DNA of 64,000 nucleotides. It comes from Treponema sp. GTDB lineage: Bacteria; Spirochaetota; Spirochaetia; Treponematales; Treponemataceae. This document shows, in pieces, positions 41,653-51,700 of this stretch. The notes beneath the pieces are model-generated. The model was not told where the DNA came from and did not search any database. It saw nothing but the letters and a program-made list of their open reading frames with translations. The first letter of the stretch is position 1. Each line of letters begins with the position of its first letter. The DNA lies in contig JAGCTZ010000180.1 in the NCBI GenBank assembly GCA_017963165.1, positions 1 through 64,000 on the forward strand. Direction: 5' to 3'. Made by a program: the position numbers and the translations under genes.

Positions 41653-42078
41653 ATGATGAAGATTTCTACAAAAGGTCAGTACGCACTTTTAATCATGACA
41701 GAGCTTGCAGAACAACCGGCCGACAAGTTTATCCCGCTTAAATTACTTTCTCACAGACACAATCTTTCTGTAAAATACCTTGAACAGATTTTGATTCAAC
41801 TGAGTAAAGCCGGGCTGGTAGTAGGAGTACGTGGCAGCAACGGTGGCTACAAGCTTGTTAAACACACAGAAGAATACACAACAGGTGAAATTCTGCGTGC
41901 GCTGGAAGGCAACCTTTCTCCTGTAAATACAACCACCAGCAACGTAATAACCGATATAGGCAATGACGATTACTGGAAAGATTTTGAAAAGGTTATAAAT
42001 GATTACGTTGATTCTGTCACGCTCGACAAACTGGTAGAAAAGAACAAAGAAAACGTTGGCTGGATGTATTATATATAA
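41653..42078 (+). CDS. Rrf2-family transcriptional regulator without cysteines
   Basis: 141 residues. MMKISTKGQYALLIMTELAE and LSVKYLEQILIQLSKAGLVV into GVRGSNGGYKL are the winged HTH of Rrf2. There are no Cys residues at all, so unlike IscR or NsrR it cannot hold an iron-sulfur cluster, and it is more like CymR-type members. AGGAGG upstream of ATG 41653. Probably autoregulated through the twin dyads. Confidence 0.9.
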   Translation: MMKISTKGQYALLIMTELAEQPADKFIPLKLLSHRHNLSVKYLEQILIQLSKAGLVVGVRGSNGGYKLVKHTEEYTTGEILRALEGNLSPVNTTTSNVITDIGNDDYWKDFEKVINDYVDSVTLDKLVEKNKENVGWMYYI

Positions 42079-42079
42079 A

Positions 42080-43537
42080 CTATTTACCTACACAGAAGTT
42101 TGCAAAAATGCTGCCAAGAACATCGTCAGGAGTAACTATGCCGGTTACTTCGCCCAGAGAATCAAGGGCATCTTCTAAATCCTGAACAACAGCGTCTAAA
42201 GAATAATCGTCTGCTGCAGCAGCGAGTGCATGGCGGACTCTTTCAAGAGCTTCGGCAACAGCGTCTTTCTGGCGGGCGGAACCAAGACCTGCCTGCTCGC
42301 GTTCTGTGTCTAGTCCTTGTGTAAGCAATGATTCGATCTGATTAAAGAGATCAGACATACCGATGCCGGTTTTTGCGGAGATGTGTATTTGATGGGGTGG
42401 CCCTTCGACAGGCTCAGGGACCCCAGCAGTCGGATTAGGGACCACGATGCCTTGGGGTTCCTGAGCTTGTCGAAGGACCCCACCAGAAGACATATCACAC
42501 TTATTCCAAACCACAATCAGAGGCACGCTGCAATTTTCAATAAACGCCTTATCCTCTTCTTTCATTCCTTCTGCCGAGTCTATTAAATACAAAACAACAT
42601 CTGCCTCATGAACAAGATTTCGGCTTATTTCTACACCCTTGGCTTCTATTACGTCATCTGTATCGCGCAAACCTGCTGTATCAAAAAGACGAACCGGAAT
42701 ACCATTAATTCCTGCCCACGATTCAAGCCAGTCTCGGGTAGTTCCTTCTATGTCGCTTACAATTGCGCGTTCTTCCTTTAAAATTGCATTGAACAGTGAA
42801 GATTTTCCTGCATTTGTGCGGCCGGCAAGAACAACGCGCGCTCCGTCCTGGTACAATTTTTCACCGCGCCACGAAGCAACAAGTCCGGCAAGTCTCTGCT
42901 CTGCCTTTTCAAGGTCTGCCTTATCAAATGTGTCGGCAATAGTTTCTTCGTCTTCCGGATATTCTATTTCTACTTCAATAGCAGCAAGCGTATCTATAAT
43001 AAGTTTTTTTATTGAATCAATTTCTTCATAAAGCGCACCGGCAAGTCGTCCTGCGGCATGCGATCTAGAATCATCTGTATGACTGTCTATAATTTCACGA
43101 ACAGCTTCGGCTTTTGTTAAATCTGTTTTGCCGTTTATATAAGCACGGAAGGTATACTCTCCCCTGTTTGCCTGACGAAAGCCCGAACGCAGCATAAGAT
43201 TTTGTATTGCAGTAACAACAGCAGGACCTCCATGACAGAATATTTCCACCATATCTTCGCCTGTATATGATTTTGGCGCGCGGTAAACGGCACACATTAC
43301 TTCGTCAATTTTCTTGCGCCCTTCGACAGGCTCAGGGACCCCGGACTCTGATTCCACCCAGCCATACACAACTGTATTACCAGGAGCTTCCAGTAATGCG
43401 TGCGGTCTGGAAAATACTTTACTTACAAGCTCGATACAGCCTTTGCCCGAAACGCGGACAATTCCCAAGGCTGCAGGTGCGAGTGCCGTTGCAATAGATG
43501 AGATTGGTTCTTCAGGTGTGTACTGATTCAGTGCCAT
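42080..43537 (-). CDS. mnmE: tRNA modification GTPase MnmE with repeat-encoded peptide insertions
   Basis: 485 residues. N-terminal IATALAPAALGIVRVSG binds folate; the G domain has GRTNAGKSSLFNAI, IEGTTRDW, DTAGLRD and WNKCD; the C-terminus ends NFCVGK with the catalytic Cys. With MnmG it adds the cmnm5 group at wobble U34. The frame contains extra peptide: GVPEPVEG near residue 70, and a 30-residue insertion after NKCD (LRQAQEP ... PTAGVPEPVEGPPH). Both come from copies of the CCCTTCGACAGG repeat in frame. The essential motifs are spared, so the protein is probably active. Confidence 0.95.
   Translation of the reverse strand: MALNQYTPEEPISSIATALAPAALGIVRVSGKGCIELVSKVFSRPHALLEAPGNTVVYGWVESESGVPEPVEGRKKIDEVMCAVYRAPKSYTGEDMVEIFCHGGPAVVTAIQNLMLRSGFRQANRGEYTFRAYINGKTDLTKAEAVREIIDSHTDDSRSHAAGRLAGALYEEIDSIKKLIIDTLAAIEVEIEYPEDEETIADTFDKADLEKAEQRLAGLVASWRGEKLYQDGARVVLAGRTNAGKSSLFNAILKEERAIVSDIEGTTRDWLESWAGINGIPVRLFDTAGLRDTDDVIEAKGVEISRNLVHEADVVLYLIDSAEGMKEEDKAFIENCSVPLIVVWNKCDMSSGGVLRQAQEPQGIVVPNPTAGVPEPVEGPPHQIHISAKTGIGMSDLFNQIESLLTQGLDTEREQAGLGSARQKDAVAEALERVRHALAAAADDYSLDAVVQDLEDALDSLGEVTGIVTPDDVLGSIFANFCVGK
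42401..42481 (-). repeat. Two opposed copies of the CCCTTCGACA element within mnmE
   Basis: 42401-42424 (CCCTTCGACAGGCTCAGGG then ACCCC) and 42454-42481 (TTCCTGAGCTTGTCGAAGG) face each other across about 30 bases. They encode GVPEPVEG and VLRQAQEP in the G domain after NKCD. They make an inverted pair that could form a strong RNA hairpin in the coding sequence. Confidence 0.85.
43319..43342 (-). repeat. CCCTTCGACA element within mnmE, N-terminal copy
   Basis: CCCTTCGACAGGCTCAGGG then ACCCC; on the coding strand it gives GVPEPVEG, near residue 70, in the loop before KKIDEVM of the folate domain. Confidence 0.85.
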
Positions 43538-43539
43538 AC

Positions 43540-45885
43540 CTAGTTATGATACCGTTTAACGTTCGAGCTTTGCAATAACGGAGAGTAATAATTATCATCA
43601 TCATCTGCATAAAGATTTAAGATACTGTCCAGAATTGACAGATCTATTTCTTCACCAGACGAAAGAGGCTTCATCGTTGTTCCAATTGCCGGCTTTTTGA
43701 ATTCCCAGCTTGACTCAGGAGCTGTTCCCGTAAAGTTTTCGGTATCTGTAACATCAGGCGGAGTAACACCATATTCACCGGAATTATTCCAGCACATATA
43801 GCCGCGGTTTATAGAATCACGAACTCCAAAAAATTCCTTACGGATATAATCTTCGTCATAATATTGTTTGTCATAACTAACACCAAGATAGAACGACTGA
43901 ACCCAAGGTCTTATAATAGAACGGTTACGACACATAATAGTATTTCGGAACGAGCCGTAATAATAAATTCTATAAGTTCTATCTGCATAAGGTGCATAAT
44001 TAAGGAATGTCTGCTCAAAGTGACTCGGGTAGAACATCGGACCAATTACATCAACATATTCTGAAAGTAATTCCGAATCCTGACCCGTACGTGTTCCACT
44101 GCGATACCAGCCGTTTGCTCCATAAATATCAATTCCAATAGGAGCATTAATATTTTCGCGGGCATACGACAGGAACGAAATAAGGGCAGATTCCTTGTCC
44201 ATTCCTTTATCCTGCCAGCGGTATTTTGCATTGTAAAGATTCAAACCATCTGTCGGGAAACGAATATAATCAAATTGAATTTCATCAAAGCCGCGTGCGA
44301 TAAGCTCTTTTGCAACCGCAATATTATATTCCCATACTTCTTCGGAATATGGATCTACCCATTGCTCATCATAATATTGAGTTTCTGAACCGGTAACATT
44401 ACCCTCTTCATCAACAATATCTTCATAGCCCTTTATTCCAGTCCAAGGCTTATTCAATTTTGAATCCCAGACAGCATATTTTCCGCCACCATATTTAGTA
44501 AGACTTCTGTCCTTAAAAGTTACAATTCTTGCGATAAGATAAATATTTTCTTTTTTGAATTCGTCGATAAAATGTTCAAGATCAACTGCATATGTAGAAA
44601 CTGTTCCTTTTTCCAGAACAAGCGGATCCTTTGTCTGATAACGCAAGAAACCGTAATCATCCTTCATATCAATTACAAGAGCATTCATGTTTCGGTCTTT
44701 TACAACCTTCTTAAATTTATCTATTCCTTCCTGGTTGCGGCACTGATAGGCCGAAGCATAAATTGCTTTTTTGCCATTAGCTTTTTCGGCATACGGAGAA
44801 TTAACTGTTCCAGGATAAAGCAGCCATAATTCATTAAGTAATATTGCTTTTCCAAAACCGCTTCTTGTCTGCGGAACCCAGGCAGAATTAATCATTCCCG
44901 GTACAGCTGCAAACGCTTTGTTCCAATCATTAAACATTACAGGAGTTCCAGGACTTGTAAGAGTATTTATATCAAGTGAACCTATTCCTTCAAGATGAGT
45001 ATAAACAAGAACATCATCAATTATTGTAAGACCATCAAAAGAATCTACAGGCTCCGTGCCTCTGTAAATAAGCACGCCGCTTTTTGTTTCCCAGTCAAGT
45101 CTATAAAGACAAGGAAGATATGTCTGAGAAATATAAATTTCTGTATACTGCGAGCCGTCCAGATTCGTGCGTACAACAGGCAGAATATCTGCAATTTCAT
45201 CCGGCGAAGAAAGCGACTGCATTTTGACAAAACCATCTTCTATATCTGTCCAGTTTGCCTTTGGTTTTTGTGGCAGGATATACGAAAGTCCAAAAATTGA
45301 ATGAGCCATAAAAACGACTGTTTCACCCTGAATTGTCGCAACAGCAACGGCTTTTATTCCCGGAGAATTTTTACTCATTGATCCAAGCGAAGTCCAGTTC
45401 TGTCCTGCATCGCTTGAATAATAAACGTTATCCTTTGTAGCGGTAACCATCTCATTGTTATTAAGCGGATTTATACAAAAATCCTTTAATTCCTGAATCT
45501 GAAGGGTAAGACTTGGCGTAACACCATCAAATTTTTTAATTGTAAGGAATGGAAGTCCATTGTCGCGTTCCGAAAAGGTCTTTAAATCTTCGGTAAAGAA
45601 AATACCCTTTTGGGTACGGATAATCCAGCCTTCCTGTCCGGATATGTTAACACGTGAAATCTGATCTACACGACCTTCTGTCCATAATGGAATGACATTA
45701 TTTGAGGAAGTAACTTTAAATAATCCAGAATCAGAACCTACAAGAAATACATCTGTTTCGGTTTGTGATTCTGCCGAAGCAGTAATTTTGCCCGGCAACT
45801 GATAAAGAGGTTTTGTATTCTGCGCAAAAGCAGCTTGTGCAGGCACACAAAACAACAACGATAACACAATGAGTATAGTAACCAT
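43540..45885 (-). CDS. Exported DUF4015-type glycosidase-like protein with N-terminal propeller
   Basis: 781 residues. Signal peptide through PAQAAFA near 22. An N-terminal region (about 25-360) has repeated short strands such as ETVVFMAHSIFG and FCINPLNNNEMVTATKDNVY, as in photosynthesis-stability/BNR-like propellers. The C-terminal DUF4015-like TIM barrel contains NALVIDMKDDYGFLRY, EIQFDYIRFPTDG and IGIDIYGANGWY. This fold is related to glycoside hydrolases; substrate unknown. GATAAT lies six bases before the ATG with no strong ribosome binding site, so it may be leaderless. Confidence 0.85.
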   Translation of the reverse strand: MVTILIVLSLLFCVPAQAAFAQNTKPLYQLPGKITASAESQTETDVFLVGSDSGLFKVTSSNNVIPLWTEGRVDQISRVNISGQEGWIIRTQKGIFFTEDLKTFSERDNGLPFLTIKKFDGVTPSLTLQIQELKDFCINPLNNNEMVTATKDNVYYSSDAGQNWTSLGSMSKNSPGIKAVAVATIQGETVVFMAHSIFGLSYILPQKPKANWTDIEDGFVKMQSLSSPDEIADILPVVRTNLDGSQYTEIYISQTYLPCLYRLDWETKSGVLIYRGTEPVDSFDGLTIIDDVLVYTHLEGIGSLDINTLTSPGTPVMFNDWNKAFAAVPGMINSAWVPQTRSGFGKAILLNELWLLYPGTVNSPYAEKANGKKAIYASAYQCRNQEGIDKFKKVVKDRNMNALVIDMKDDYGFLRYQTKDPLVLEKGTVSTYAVDLEHFIDEFKKENIYLIARIVTFKDRSLTKYGGGKYAVWDSKLNKPWTGIKGYEDIVDEEGNVTGSETQYYDEQWVDPYSEEVWEYNIAVAKELIARGFDEIQFDYIRFPTDGLNLYNAKYRWQDKGMDKESALISFLSYARENINAPIGIDIYGANGWYRSGTRTGQDSELLSEYVDVIGPMFYPSHFEQTFLNYAPYADRTYRIYYYGSFRNTIMCRNRSIIRPWVQSFYLGVSYDKQYYDEDYIRKEFFGVRDSINRGYMCWNNSGEYGVTPPDVTDTENFTGTAPESSWEFKKPAIGTTMKPLSSGEEIDLSILDSILNLYADDDDNYYSPLLQSSNVKRYHN

Positions 45886-45919
45886 ACTCTTATTATCGGT
45901 AAGATATTACAAGTAATTT

Positions 45920-45951
45920 AAAAAAAAGATTGCCGGGACAGGCCCGGCAAT
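45920..45951 (-). terminator. Rho-independent terminator of the 48731-45971 unit
   Basis: Minus strand: ATTGCCGGG, five-base loop, CCCGGCAAT, C, then eight T. The stem is nine perfect pairs (45929-45951), with the T-run at 45920-45927. It lies 20 bases after the HD-GYP-like stop and 35 bases before the next ATG. Confidence 0.92.
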
Positions 45952-45970
45952 TATTTATACTATCTGATTT

Positions 45971-47599
45971 TTATACAATCTGATCAAGCATATCTACAAC
46001 TGCTGTATCGTAGTATTCCGGCTGCTCACGTAATTTGGCAATTGCAGTTTCCTTATCCATTGCCTGACGATAGTTACGACGGCTAGACAATGCAACAAAG
46101 GTTTCGGCAACACGAATAAGGCGTGCAATCTGAGGAATCTCGTCGCCCTTTAAGCCGTTAGGATATCCCGATCCATCCATGTTTTCATGGTGCTTTTTAG
46201 AAGCATCATCAAAAACAGCCCAGTACTTTTTAGGAACAAAATCAAGATATTTTTCGGCAATATTAACGTGATTACGCATTTCTTCTTTTTGTGCATCTGT
46301 AAGCTTTTCTGCTTCCCAAATTGAAGGGTCAACACCAAGGAAGCCTGCATCATAAATCATAGAAGCACAGAAGTTAAGCATTGCAATACCCTGTGACAAA
46401 CCAAGCTGCATAGAAAGCTTATATACAAGCTCACTGATATTCTTTGAATTATTCTTGCGGTTTGTAATCTGATCAATTTTTGCACCAATTTCTTCACACT
46501 TAACTGCAAGCTGTTTAAGTTCTTCTTCTTCTTCTGGTGTAAATGTAACATCCGGTAAAGCCTGTGCAGGTGCCCATGTAGAAGTTCCTGCAAGCTTAAG
46601 AGCTTCTCCGTGATTTCCATATAAGTCGGTAACACCACCAAGCATGATTCTGTTTGTATTACTTGTATTTTCTGCAATAAGACGGAATGCCTGCATATAC
46701 TGTTCCTGACGTTCTGCCTGCTGCTGCATACTACGGCGTGCAATAACAATTACAACAAGAACAATAATAAGAATAAGAACAGCAATTCCTATAATAGAAA
46801 CAACCATAATAGTTGCCGACTTAGCCTGAACCTGAGAAGATTCCTTCAAAGCTTCTGCCTGATTACTCATAGAATCCTGCATACCGGCAAAACCATCCTG
46901 AATTGCCTTAAGATTCTTTGCAGAGTTTTCGTTTGATTTTGCAATTTCTTCTGCCTGAGATTTCATTGATTCAGCAAGCTCTGCCTGAGTTTCGGCCTGA
47001 TTCTTCATAGATTCTGCCTGATTTTTCATAGATTCGGCAAGTTCGGCATTTGATTCTGCCTGTTTTGAAATTGCTTCATTCTGCTTAGACAAAGCTTCAT
47101 TCTGTCTTTCAAGAGCCTGAGTCTGCTGTTTAATTGATTGCTGCTCTTCCAGATGGCGTTTTTGGGCTGCTGCTTCTGATGCCGCAAGTTCTGCCTTTCG
47201 TTGATTTTCGGCTGCAATCTTTTGATTTTCTTCTATCTGACTCAAAAGCTTTTCGGTCTTTGTGTTCTTTACTTCAGGATATTTTTCGAGCATGATTTTA
47301 ATATCACTTAAAGCAACACCATCATACTCCTGAACAATCAGTTCAAGCTTCTGCTGATAGATGAGCTTTGCTTCCGAAAGCACAGAAGAACGTAAGGTTG
47401 CAGGAGTTTCTTCATTCATCATCTGAAGAGCGCCGTTTACCTTTTTGTAGGCTGTTTCAACATCATCCTCGTCCATGGCATCTTCGGCAGCAGTAAGCTG
47501 CTTTTTTACGAGTGCAGAAGTATCTGCCGCAAAAACAGATACCGAGAGGAACGCAAATATAAATGCTGCAATAATTTTCTTATACCTATCTAATAACAT
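45971..47599 (-). CDS. Membrane-anchored coiled-coil protein with degenerate HD-GYP domain
   Basis: 542 residues from ATG 47599. Signal peptide (MLLDRYKKIIAAFIFAFLSV to FAAD), a long coiled coil with repeating KQNEALSKQNEAISKQAES and SMKNQAESMKNQAE heptads (about 120-250), one helix (VVSIIGIAVLILIIVLVVIV) near 270, then cytoplasmic HD-GYP-like domain. HHENMDGSGYP (near 470) is intact, but the HD motif reads MIYDAGF instead of LLHDIGK (near 415) and the later D-x-F-D-A-L is ETFVAL. So a metal-ligand His is missing and it may bind but not cleave cyclic di-GMP. Coupled by a 14-base overlap to the gene at 47586. Confidence 0.86.
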   Translation of the reverse strand: MLLDRYKKIIAAFIFAFLSVSVFAADTSALVKKQLTAAEDAMDEDDVETAYKKVNGALQMMNEETPATLRSSVLSEAKLIYQQKLELIVQEYDGVALSDIKIMLEKYPEVKNTKTEKLLSQIEENQKIAAENQRKAELAASEAAAQKRHLEEQQSIKQQTQALERQNEALSKQNEAISKQAESNAELAESMKNQAESMKNQAETQAELAESMKSQAEEIAKSNENSAKNLKAIQDGFAGMQDSMSNQAEALKESSQVQAKSATIMVVSIIGIAVLILIIVLVVIVIARRSMQQQAERQEQYMQAFRLIAENTSNTNRIMLGGVTDLYGNHGEALKLAGTSTWAPAQALPDVTFTPEEEEELKQLAVKCEEIGAKIDQITNRKNNSKNISELVYKLSMQLGLSQGIAMLNFCASMIYDAGFLGVDPSIWEAEKLTDAQKEEMRNHVNIAEKYLDFVPKKYWAVFDDASKKHHENMDGSGYPNGLKGDEIPQIARLIRVAETFVALSSRRNYRQAMDKETAIAKLREQPEYYDTAVVDMLDQIV

Positions 47600-48731
47600 T
47601 TTCCACTCCAAATCCTAAAATAACACTAAGATGGTTTTCTACTCCACCCTGCTTCTTTATCAATAATATGTCCCTGGTACTTACATTAAATAGAAGTTTA
47701 ACTCTCTCTAATTCTGCAAACGGAATCGAAACTCCGCCATTTAAACTCAAAGCCTGATAATCGCCGCTTATAATACCTGCGAACAGATAATTTAAGCCGA
47801 CTGTAAGACCTGCATTTCCAAGATTTTCATTGCTCAACTGAACGCCAAGGAATGGAGAAACAACATTACCATAAAGGCATTCTTGAATTTCCTTAACAAC
47901 TGCAGTGGTTTGCGTTTCCTGCTTAAGAACACCAAAATCGCAGAAACCAAGTCTAAAGAACAACTTGGAATTTAATTTAGGGAATGCAACCTTAGGAGCA
48001 ATCTCAAAATTAAAATTCATAGGACCACTGTTGAACTGCATGAACTTAAAGTCAAAGAACAAATCGCCGCCAATTTCCAGCTTCTGTGGAATTGTATATT
48101 CGTAAGTTGCTTCCAAAGAAATACCTTCGCCCATTAAAGGACTTTTAAGGCCTTTTGCTGTTGAAACACCAAAATCAATCATACCAAAGCTGGCACTCCA
48201 TCTGTAGCTTGATTGGCGTTCATCCTTTGCAGAAAGATAAATCTTTTTACCTTCCGAAGTTGTAACAACGTTATAATCTTTATCGACTTCTGCTGCAAGC
48301 CTTTCTTTTTCGGCTTCTTTCTTAGCAGCTTCGGCCAGTGCCTTTTGTTCCTGCTCCAATTCGTACTGCTTCTGGATTTCGTACGCTTCGGCAACAGTAG
48401 CATAAAGATCAACGGCATCTTCATCTTCAAAGTCACCGTCAATATTATTGTCAATAATAACATAAATTGCAGACATGGCAAATTCATATTCATTATCAAT
48501 AATAAGACGACGAATCTTCTTTTTTGTATAATTTTCCATCAGATAATAATATCTGTCATTCACATATTCACTAAGAACATTATGAAGTTCATTATCTGAT
48601 TGGTTTTCGAAAATTACATCTATTTCTTTATAAACCTTGCTTACATAATCTTCTATAGCAAACAGAGAAGAAGAACACAGACAGAAAATCATGACAAGCA
48701 AAAATGATTTAAGCCTCTTACCAAAAATCAT
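47586..48731 (-). CDS. Exported protein with coiled coil and outer-membrane-barrel-like C-terminus
   Basis: 381 residues from ATG 48731. Signal peptide (SFLLVMIFCLCSSSLFA). An acidic helical N-terminal part and a coiled coil (YELEQEQKALAEAAKKEAEK) precede a C-terminal part rich in alternating strands with Gly-Phe/Tyr (FRLGFCDFGVL, LTVGLNYLFAGI). It is the middle gene of the envelope operon. I do not recognise the family. The start has GAGG upstream. Confidence 0.78.
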   Translation of the reverse strand: MIFGKRLKSFLLVMIFCLCSSSLFAIEDYVSKVYKEIDVIFENQSDNELHNVLSEYVNDRYYYLMENYTKKKIRRLIIDNEYEFAMSAIYVIIDNNIDGDFEDEDAVDLYATVAEAYEIQKQYELEQEQKALAEAAKKEAEKERLAAEVDKDYNVVTTSEGKKIYLSAKDERQSSYRWSASFGMIDFGVSTAKGLKSPLMGEGISLEATYEYTIPQKLEIGGDLFFDFKFMQFNSGPMNFNFEIAPKVAFPKLNSKLFFRLGFCDFGVLKQETQTTAVVKEIQECLYGNVVSPFLGVQLSNENLGNAGLTVGLNYLFAGIISGDYQALSLNGGVSIPFAELERVKLLFNVSTRDILLIKKQGGVENHLSVILGFGVENVIR

Positions 48732-48763
48732 AAGCACCTCAACCTATAGCCAGAACCTCCGGA

Positions 48764-51700
48764 TTAGAATACATTCACACGTAGACCGATTGAGCCTTGA
48801 GGAATCAATTTCTTGATATCATCACTCGCAACGTCCGAAGGTATGAACCACAATGAGAACTCATAGTACATAGAGAATGTACTGAATGCCTTTACTTCAT
48901 TTATATGAACTCGTGGGAATTCAAGCTGAGCAAGCACCGCAGAAAGGATCTGTCCCTTACCACTATTTGTTTGAGAGAAGTGGCTGAACTGGGCACCTAC
49001 CGCAACGCTCGCACTAAGCCAGTCAAAGTCGTGACCAAAGAAGAAGCTGAACGGTATTGTAGAAATGTTGGCAAGAAGTTTACCACCGACGATATTTCCA
49101 CCATAACGAAGTTCACTTACAATATTTCCAAGGAAAGCATTTACTGCATCACGCTGTGCCTGAGTATACTGTCCAAACAGGAACTGAAGCTTAACGTTGT
49201 CATCAAAGAAGGTAAGACCTGCACCAACCTCGTACAAAGAAGCACCCCAGAAATGGAAGTCAAGGTAAAGTCCCTGGATGAATGATGGAACTTCGTAAGA
49301 AGATTTATCACCCTTACGCAGAGCGATAGTTACATTTTCAAGACCAACAGAGTCCTTAGAAAGACCGGCTGCTTCGAGCATCTGGTTATAACGTCCACCG
49401 TTGCCAGGAGCAATAAGTCTTACTGTTGGAGCAGTATTATCAATCTGAACAATTGTTCGTTCAATTGCAACTTCACCGTTCTTCATAGTAGCGCGGATAA
49501 GCAGGAAGTGATAACCTTCTGTCCAGTCTTCATTTTCTACACGATAGAGCCACTTTTCATTTGTAGAAAGCTCTTCGAATGTTTTACCGTTATCAAAGCT
49601 AAGTTCAACCTTTGCAACTGATTTAGCAGCTACAGCATCCTTAAACTCTTTAGCAGCATCCTTTGCCTTAGCCATTGCAACTTCTTCTGGGTCGCGGCTG
49701 TAACCGGCAGTACCCTTAAGATATGGACGGCGCATAGCAAAGTCACCGTATGTAAAGTTATCAAGAGTAATCCATGGACCTATTGAACTATAAGTAATAG
49801 TCTGCTTTATAGATGGAACATTGCTTCCATCCTGCAGGATAGCTTCTACATAATATGTATGAACGCCATCTGTCATATCGGTTATTACCATCTTAATTGG
49901 ATTACCATCAATATCAAGTTCACCAGTATTTACTTCGGCAGCCGGTGTAATTTCGAACTTAAAGAAGCCAGATTCGGACAATGAAGTTTCTTTTACAAAC
50001 TTATCATCAACAAAGAGTCTGAGTGATGTAATTTTGCCCGAAACGTTAGATGCAGCCTGTCCGTAAATATTAAAGCGTCCGTTTTTGTGTTCACCATTAA
50101 GTGGGTAGAGCACGTCTACAACTGCAGGCGGCTTAGACTTATCAAGGTGAATGTTACGGCTTACGTTAGTTCTATTACCGGCCATATCTTCTCCGGAAAG
50201 TTCTACGTTATAGAAGCCGTCTGGAAGGTCTGTAATATCAAGAGTTTCACCAATAATATTATTCTTTGGAATTGAACGCTTAATAGCATCCGAAGTTTTT
50301 TCCATGTTTCTGATTGTGATGTACAGATCAGAAATTTCTACGTTATCAAAAGCATAACCAGAGAAGAACAATTGACCGGTTGATGTAGAATCATCAAGAG
50401 GCAGGTCAAGTGCAATATCCGGCGCTTCGTTATCAATATTAATCAAACTTGAATACAAGCCCTTAATTCCATAATTATCTGTAATACGCAGGAAGACAAC
50501 CTGTGTACCACCAGGAATTGCTCGTGTATCAACCTGATATGACCATTCTTCTGTACCAACTGCATCGTTGTAGCTGTTTCCGTTATCAAGAGAAAGCTCA
50601 ACCTTCATGATACCGTTCTTATCGCTTGCAACACCCGAAATTGTTACAACTTCGCGTACAGAAGTATCGATTGTAGGCAGTTCAACAGAACCCTTTGGCT
50701 CTTCAAGAGAGATTCTAAAGGTTCTTTCATAAACATCACCCTTTACACCATTAATATCAACTGCATAAACATAAATTGTATGCTCGTTATCTGTCATTGT
50801 GTAAAGTGGTACATCAATAGAGAAGCTTGTTCCTGGTTCAGGAAGAGCCTGGAATTCATCATCATCTATCTTATACCAGATTGTAGAAGGACCATCATCA
50901 TCGTATACAACACCAGAAATTGTAAAGTCACGTGTAAGAACCTGAAGTTCATTTGGAACGTGAATCTCTGCGATTGGAAGGTCTGACTTATTATCAATTG
51001 TGAAGTCCCAGCCTTCGATTGTTGTTGTGTTTCCGGCATCATCAGTAAAGATAAACTGCATGATATCATCAATTGGCTGATCTTCGGTACCGACAATTGC
51101 ACTTACAAGTGGTTCTATTTCAATCTGATTGCGCTTTTCTTCGCGATCTTCGCCGGCAATCATAAGGTATTCAGCCTTATTGAACCAGCCGTTATCTTCT
51201 ACCTTGAATACAAGGAGAGTTTCACCGTTTACAATATCAATTGAAAGCGGTTCTACTATGCTTACCTGAGGAGGCGTTGTATCCTTAAATGCAGCTGTTG
51301 TAACAGTCTTAACGTGACCTGCATTATCGTAAGCACGTAAATCAAGTCTTAAAAGACCATCCATTACAGATTTAATATCAATGTCTTCGCTGAAGGTAAC
51401 GCCAAGACCATTTGCATCACCCTTAAGAAGAATTTCACGCCAGGTTTCACCACCATCAAGAGAGTAGTCAACCTTGCGTACACCAAGTGCATCTGTTACA
51501 GTACCAGAAATATTTACATAATCGCTGAGCCACTGCTGAAGCTCTGGAGTAAGAAGAACAAGCTCTGGAGCTTCTGAGTCGGCAAGAATATTAATTGGTT
51601 CATATTCAAATACATCACCAAAGCGGTCTGCAACACGAAGAACTACATTATTATAAACACCATCCTTTGTTGCAGAAAGGGTTATGAATTTATCATCTGT

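Noticed and set aside
42072..42100. Terminator between Rrf2 and mnmE
   Set aside because: The genes converge with only one base between stops and no hairpin is visible.
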